6,332 nt of DNA from Prevotellaceae bacterium UBA3849. GTDB taxonomy: Bacteria > Bacteroidota > Bacteroidia > Bacteroidales > Bacteroidaceae. The position numbers were made by a program, and so were the translations under genes. The notes under the pieces were generated by a model. That model saw only the letters and a program-made list of their open reading frames with translations. It was not told the origin of the DNA and made no database searches. The first letter of the stretch is position 1, and each line of letters starts with the position of its first letter. The stretch lies in contig DGHL01000022.1 of assembly GCA_002392645.1 (NCBI GenBank), forward strand, positions 1 through 6,332, given 5' to 3'. This document shows, piece by piece, positions 1 through 3,443 of the stretch.

Positions 1-43
1 AAATTCAAAAATCTGACAGTGGGAATTATTAGAACCCACCTTT
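1..43 (-). repeat. Partial copy of a 64-bp palindromic intergenic element, cut by the window edge
   Basis: Positions 13-43 match the reverse complement of 3307-3337 at 29 of 31 bases. The match continues outward: 1-12 agrees with the reverse complement of 3338-3349 at 10 of 12. At the other locus the element continues into a second arm that pairs with the first, so here the missing arm should lie just left of base 1. The copy begins 49 bp past the prfA stop codon. A hairpin in this place could end transcription or protect the mRNA 3' end, but no clear U-tract follows the visible arm, so that role is inferred. The strand given marks its orientation, opposite to the copy at 3307-3372. Confidence 0.75.
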
Positions 44-92
44 AAGAATTTTCTATATTATTAACTCTGACACCTGCGTATCGGCGAACTTA

Positions 93-1202
93 CTACAGTT
101 CCGCCTCCTTCATACGCTCAGCATTCTCCGCCACTGTCAGAGCATCTATCATCTGCTGAATATCACCACCGAGGAAACCGTTCAGGTCATGCGTGGTAAA
201 TCCTATACGATGGTCTGTTACACGTCCCTGCGGGAAGTTGTACGTCCTAATCTTGGCAGAACGGTCACCAGTTGACACCAACGTCTTTCTACGATTGGCT
301 ATATCGTCCATATACTTCTGATGTTCGCGATCATATATATATGTGCGCAGGCGCGATAGCGCGCGTTCCTTATTCTTTGGCTGGTCACGTGTCTCCGTAC
401 ACTCGATAAGAATCTCCTCTACCTCTCCTGTATTAGGATTCTTCCACATATAGCGCGCACGCACACCAGACTCCACCTTGTTGACATTCTGACCACCGGC
501 ACCCGAAGAACGGAATGTGTCCCACTTTATCTCGCCTTCGTTTATCTGCACATCAAACGGCTCTGCCTCTGGCAACACAGCTACCGTCGCAGCAGATGTC
601 TGCATACGTCCGTTACTCTCCGTAACAGGCACACGCTGAACTCGATGTACGCCAGATTCATATTTCAGAACACCATATACGCCATCACCGCTGACAGCGA
701 AGTCTATTTCCTTGAATCCGCCAACTGCGCCCTCATTGGCATCGGTAACACTAAGGTTCCATCCCTTTGAGTCACAGAAACGCTTATACATATTAAACAG
801 GTCACCAGCAAAGAGACAAGCCTCGTCACCACCTGTACCTGCCCTTATCTCCATCTGGACATTCTTGGCATCCTCAGGATCTTTAGGTACGAGTGCCACC
901 TTCACCTCCTCTTCCAAAGCAGGAAGCGCAGCCTCGTTCTCACTAAGTTGCTCACGAGCCATTTCCTTCATCTCCGGATCTGACTCATTCATTATTATAT
1001 CCTTTGCCTCGCTTATCGCCTCAAGGCAACTTATGTATCGCTTACGTATATTCATGATGTCGCCAAGATCCTTGTATTCCCTTGTCAACTTCACAAATCG
1101 CTGCTGGTCTGCTATGACCGATGGGTCGGTTATGAGAGTCGTTACCTCCTCATACCTTGCCTCCAGTCCGTCCAGCTTCTGTAATATACTGTTATTATCC
1201 AT
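93..1202 (-). CDS. prfA: Peptide chain release factor 1 (RF1)
   Basis: Cytoplasmic class I release factor that reads UAA and UAG in the ribosomal A site and triggers hydrolysis of peptidyl-tRNA. The 369-residue product is close to the usual length of about 360. An N-terminal helical domain covers roughly residues 1-100. The stop-codon-reading tripeptide is Pro-Val-Thr at 192-194, inside HRVQRVPVTES; this PxT form marks RF1, whereas RF2 carries SPF. The catalytic GGQ is at 236-238 within SSGAGGQNVNKVESG; its Gln is normally methylated by PrmC. The C-terminal part (about 300-369) has the typical RTYNFPQGRVTDHRI stretch. The ATG start at 1202 fits family N-termini; the leader has a purine-rich AAAGA but no strong Shine-Dalgarno. 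It lies 37 bp downstream of purM with no promoter visible between, so co-transcription is likely. The gene ends in TAG, a codon read by RF1 and not by RF2. Confidence 0.97.
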   Translation of the reverse strand: MDNNSILQKLDGLEARYEEVTTLITDPSVIADQQRFVKLTREYKDLGDIMNIRKRYISCLEAISEAKDIIMNESDPEMKEMAREQLSENEAALPALEEEVKVALVPKDPEDAKNVQMEIRAGTGGDEACLFAGDLFNMYKRFCDSKGWNLSVTDANEGAVGGFKEIDFAVSGDGVYGVLKYESGVHRVQRVPVTESNGRMQTSAATVAVLPEAEPFDVQINEGEIKWDTFRSSGAGGQNVNKVESGVRARYMWKNPNTGEVEEILIECTETRDQPKNKERALSRLRTYIYDREHQKYMDDIANRRKTLVSTGDRSAKIRTYNFPQGRVTDHRIGFTTHDLNGFLGGDIQQMIDALTVAENAERMKEAEL

Positions 1203-1239
1203 TATCTGTCTTTATATACGGTTACGTTGCTGCTTTTGA

Positions 1240-2403
1240 TTAGTAGTTAAACTCACCGTATTCACTCTTGATGGTGAGCGACTTCTCGCCCTCCTCAATT
1301 CTGCCCACGATCTGTGCGTCTATGTTGAAGCTCTTGCTTATCTCAATGACCTTCTCCGCATTCTCCGGACTTACGTATATCTCCATACGGTGTCCCATAT
1401 TGAACACCTTATACATTTCCTTCCAGTCCGTACCACTCTGATCATGGATAAGCTTGAACAATGGTGGAACCGGGAACATATTGTCCTTTATCACCTTGCA
1501 GTTATCGCTCACGAAGTGCAGCACCTTGGTCTGCGCTCCACCTGTGCAGTGTACCATACCATGTATCTCCGGACGCATCTCGTCAAGTATGCGCTTGATA
1601 ACCGGAGCATAGGTACGTGTCGGCGACAGCACCAGTTTTCCGGCACTGACAGGTGAACCTTCCACCTTATCCTCGAACCTGCAACCGCCTGAGTAAACCA
1701 AGTCACTTGGCACTGCATGATCATAACTTTCCGGATATTTCTCTGCATAATATTTTGAGAATACGTCATGGCGTGCAGAGGTAAGTCCATTACTACCCAT
1801 ACCTCCGTTATATTCCTTCTCGTACGTAGCCTGACCAAAACTTGCCAAACCAACAATAACGTCGCCAGGACGTATATTAGCATTGTCTATCACGTCGCTG
1901 CGTTTCATGCGACATGTCACGGTAGAGTCAACAATAATGGTGCGGGTCAAATCGCCCACATCCGCCGTCTCACCTCCAGTAGCATAGATACCTACACCCA
2001 TCTCTCGCATTTCAGCGAGCAACTCGTCCGTACCGTTGATAATAGCTGATATCACTTCTCCCGGCACGAGCATCTTATTACGACCGATAGTTGAACTTAC
2101 GAGGATGTTGTCCACCGCACCGACACACAACAAATCGTCAGTATTCATGATGAGCGCATCCTGCGCAATACCTTTCCACACAGACAAGTCACCAGTTTCC
2201 TTCCAATACATATATGCAAGGCTTGACTTTGTGCCGGCTCCGTCTGCATGCATTATATTGCAGTACTCCGGATCACCGCCCAAAATATCTGGTATTATTT
2301 TACAGAAAGCCTGTGGATAAACTCCTTTGTCAATGTTCTTAATGGCGTTGTGAACGTCTTCCTTTGCGGCGCTTACACCGCGAAGCATATATCTGTTGTC
2401 CAT
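1240..2403 (-). CDS. purM: Phosphoribosylformylglycinamidine cyclo-ligase (AIR synthase), Bacteroidota type
   Basis: Catalyses the ATP-dependent ring closure of FGAM to 5-aminoimidazole ribonucleotide, the fifth step of de novo purine synthesis, in the cytoplasm. Residues here count from the ATG. PurM hallmarks appear in order: the ATP-binding DGAGTKSSLA (about 54-63), the DD-containing segment MNTDDLLCVGA (86-96), GGETADVGD (143-151), SNGLTSAR (204-211), LSPTRTY (259-265), HCTGGAQTK (285-293) and MYKVFNMGHRMEI (330-342). These align by eye with E. coli PurM DGVGTK, GGETAE, SNGYSLVR, LAPTRIY, HLTGGG and MYRTFNCGVGM. At 387 residues it is longer than the E. coli enzyme (about 345), as I recall for this phylum. 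The frame stays open to a TTG at 2424, but the ATG at 2403 gives MDNRYMLRGVSAAKEDV, the family-like N-terminus, and has GGAAAAGG 11 nt upstream. It is first in a likely purM-prfA unit driven by the promoter at 2462-2493. Confidence 0.93.
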   Translation of the reverse strand: MDNRYMLRGVSAAKEDVHNAIKNIDKGVYPQAFCKIIPDILGGDPEYCNIMHADGAGTKSSLAYMYWKETGDLSVWKGIAQDALIMNTDDLLCVGAVDNILVSSTIGRNKMLVPGEVISAIINGTDELLAEMREMGVGIYATGGETADVGDLTRTIIVDSTVTCRMKRSDVIDNANIRPGDVIVGLASFGQATYEKEYNGGMGSNGLTSARHDVFSKYYAEKYPESYDHAVPSDLVYSGGCRFEDKVEGSPVSAGKLVLSPTRTYAPVIKRILDEMRPEIHGMVHCTGGAQTKVLHFVSDNCKVIKDNMFPVPPLFKLIHDQSGTDWKEMYKVFNMGHRMEIYVSPENAEKVIEISKSFNIDAQIVGRIEEGEKSLTIKSEYGEFNY

Positions 2404-2414
2404 AGTTTGCACTA

Positions 2415-2422
2415 CCTTTTCC
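2415..2422 (-). promoter_or_regulatory. Putative ribosome binding site of purM, supporting the ATG start
   Basis: On the minus strand GGAAAAGG ends 11 nt before the ATG at 2403. The site overlaps the alternative TTG start (2424-2422), so if the ribosome binds here the TTG cannot be the start. Purine-rich sites are weakly conserved in Bacteroidota, so this is supporting evidence only. Confidence 0.4.
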
Positions 2423-2461
2423 AAAGTAGGTTTGTTCGAATAAAATTATTACTTTATGGTG

Positions 2462-2493
2462 CAAAGTTACTAAGTTTTTATGATATGTGCAAA
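2462..2493 (-). promoter_or_regulatory. Bacteroidota-type promoter of the purM-prfA unit
   Basis: On the minus strand TTTG (2493-2490) is followed by exactly 20 nt and then TAACTTTG (2469-2462). This matches the Bacteroides/Prevotella housekeeping consensus, a TTTG -33 box, 19-21 nt, then a TAnnTTTG -7 box, with no mismatch. Transcription would begin near 2452-2456, giving a leader of about 50 nt before the ATG at 2403. The consensus is established knowledge; use of this site is inferred. Confidence 0.75.
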
Positions 2494-2542
2494 TTATTAG
2501 GTGATTTCTTTTCGTATCTTTCTTCAATTACAGCAAAACCAA

Positions 2543-2585
2543 CTTTACACTTTGTCATCTTTTTGTCGTTTTTACTTACACTTTG
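2543..2585 (-). repeat. Pair of 10-bp direct repeats upstream of the purM promoter
   Basis: TTACACTTTG occurs on the plus strand at 2545-2554 and again at 2576-2585, 31 bp apart, about three helical turns. The nearer copy lies about 50 bp upstream of the -33 box of purM. The arrangement would suit a regulator binding one face of the helix, but a chance or A/T-driven origin is possible. Confidence 0.3.
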
Positions 2586-2952
2586 ATTTTTACGTCTTTA
2601 TTCTTTTCGCGTTAAAATCCAGCGACTTGAAATTATTTTCGTACATACGATTTTCAGGAAAATCTGCAACTATCCGATAATAAACAACGACATTTTCCTT
2701 TATCGCAAAAGCAGCCGTTTCACATTGTAAAATAATGTCCGAGTGAGTAAAGCACGATAAATCTCACCCAATCGAACATTTACATACCGTTTTTCGCCAT
2801 CTCTCTTTCTCTATTTTGCATTATTCCACACAGCCTTCTTCAAAAGTCACTTTGTCAGTAAAACGAGGAAACAACTAACAATATGTCAAAATCAAACAGT
2901 CGATTGGCTATATTACCTTAATCAGTTTTTCACATTTCACATAACTGAGGCT

Positions 2953-3064
2953 GCATTTGGATTGTTCTAAATTTCCACTGTCAAGAAAACTCATTTCTGA
3001 GCGAGGAAAACAGACTCGGTGGACAATGTTCCTATAAATGGGGTTGCATCGCTTAGAACCATCT
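2953..3064 (+). repeat. Degenerate relative of the palindromic element
   Basis: GTTCTAAATTTCCACTGTCA at 2964-2983 matches the segment 3316-3336 of the intact element in the same orientation, apart from a small deletion in the A-run. TTAGAACCATCTT at 3053-3065 resembles the opposite arm, TTAGAACCCACCT. The two parts are separated by about 70 nt instead of 28 and the outer arm at 2953-2963 pairs poorly. It reads as an old, decayed copy. Confidence 0.5.
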
Positions 3065-3065
3065 T

Positions 3066-3094
3066 AAAACGGCTTCTACAGAGTAGGCTGTTTT
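3066..3094. terminator. Strong hairpin, possible bidirectional terminator
   Basis: AAAACGGC (3066-3073) pairs with GCTGTTTT (3087-3094) through one G-T wobble, and CTAC (3076-3079) pairs with GTAG (3083-3086) around an AGA loop. The stem has 12 pairs with a two-base bulge. It ends in four T on either strand, which is short for an intrinsic terminator. It lies about 350 bp past the surface-protein stop and well upstream of the purM promoter, so it could block read-through. Confidence 0.35.
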
Positions 3095-3121
3095 GCAAAA
3101 TTCTTCAAAAACACGAAATAA

Positions 3122-3156
3122 GCATGTTTTACTGTAGTTTCAACGGTAAAACACGC
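3122..3156. repeat. Hairpin next to the 22-bp array
   Basis: GCATGTTTTAC (3122-3132) pairs with GTAAAACACGC (3146-3156), eleven positions including one G-T wobble, around a 13-nt loop. Its right arm overlaps the first unit of the 22-bp array, so the hairpin and the array are probably parts of one element. Confidence 0.5.
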
Positions 3157-3254
3157 CTTTTCATGTTGTAAAAGCATAGCTTTTGAACTATAAAAGCTAT
3201 CGTATTACGATGTAATTTGATAGCTTTTACACTGTAATTTGATAGCTTTTACCG
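3145..3254. repeat. 22-bp tandem array with an inverted unit and nested hairpins
   Basis: Five consecutive 22-nt units begin at 3145, 3167, 3189, 3211 and 3233. The last two share the 20-mer TGTAATTTGATAGCTTTTAC exactly (3211-3230 and 3233-3252). The second unit contains the palindrome AAAAGC-ATA-GCTTTT (3170-3184). The third unit is an inverted version of the fourth: TAAAAGCTATC (3191-3201) pairs with GATAGCTTTTA (3219-3229), and inside that ATTAC (3204-3208) pairs with GTAAT (3212-3216) around GAT. The fifth unit offers a second identical partner for the 3191-3201 arm, so two alternative hairpins are possible. The first unit is degenerate. The array does not look like CRISPR because there are no unique spacers. 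From memory, similar words occur between Prevotella genes; I could not check this. Confidence 0.75.
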
Positions 3255-3306
3255 CAAATTAAGAAAACTTTACATTTTCAACATTGTTCGATTTCTCCGA
3301 TTTGCT

Positions 3307-3372
3307 AAAGGTGGGTTCTAAAAATTTCCACTGTCAGTTTTTTGAACTTGTAGGAATTTTTAGAACCCACCT
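3307..3372 (+). repeat. Intact copy of the palindromic intergenic element
   Basis: AGGTGGGTTCTAAAAATT (3309-3326) is the perfect 18-bp reverse complement of 3355-3372, with 28 nt between containing CCACTGTCAG and a run of six T. The element lies 71 bp past the stop codon of the surface-protein gene and could form a very stable stem in its mRNA. On the minus strand the stem is followed by TTTAGC, a weak U-tract, so a terminator role is possible but unproven. A second copy in opposite orientation lies at the left edge of the window, and a decayed one at 2953-3064. Confidence 0.8.
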
Positions 3373-3443
3373 AAAATACAGTTTACCCAACTGCAGCCCG
3401 TATTTTCACCTTTTCGTTTTTCGCTCTTCACTCTTGGGCGAAG

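Larger units (their letters stand above)
2425..3443. other. 1-kb intergenic region with no credible gene
   Basis: This is the gap between the surface-protein gene and purM, longer than usual for a compact genome. Short open frames on both strands lack family resemblance and a convincing start context. The A/T-rich stretch from about 2500 to 2950 holds only the purM promoter and a pair of 10-bp direct repeats. The part from about 2953 to 3372 is packed with repeats and hairpins, listed separately. I see no tRNA, no riboswitch and no transposase remnant. Structured small RNAs cannot be excluded by eye. Confidence 0.7.

Noticed and set aside
712..1239. Plus-strand open frame of 175 codons opposite prfA
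   Set aside because: Low-complexity Ser-rich translation antisense to an unambiguous RF1 gene.
1203..1239. Separate promoter for prfA between purM and prfA
   Set aside because: The 37-bp gap contains no TAnnTTTG or TTTG pair on the minus strand; co-transcription is simpler.
2339..2527. Minus-strand frame of 62 codons overlapping the purM start
   Set aside because: It spans the purM promoter and leader in another frame, has no family resemblance, and its start would lie upstream of the predicted transcription start.
3145..3254. CRISPR-like array
   Set aside because: Units are contiguous 22-mers without unique spacers, one unit is inverted, and no cas gene is present.
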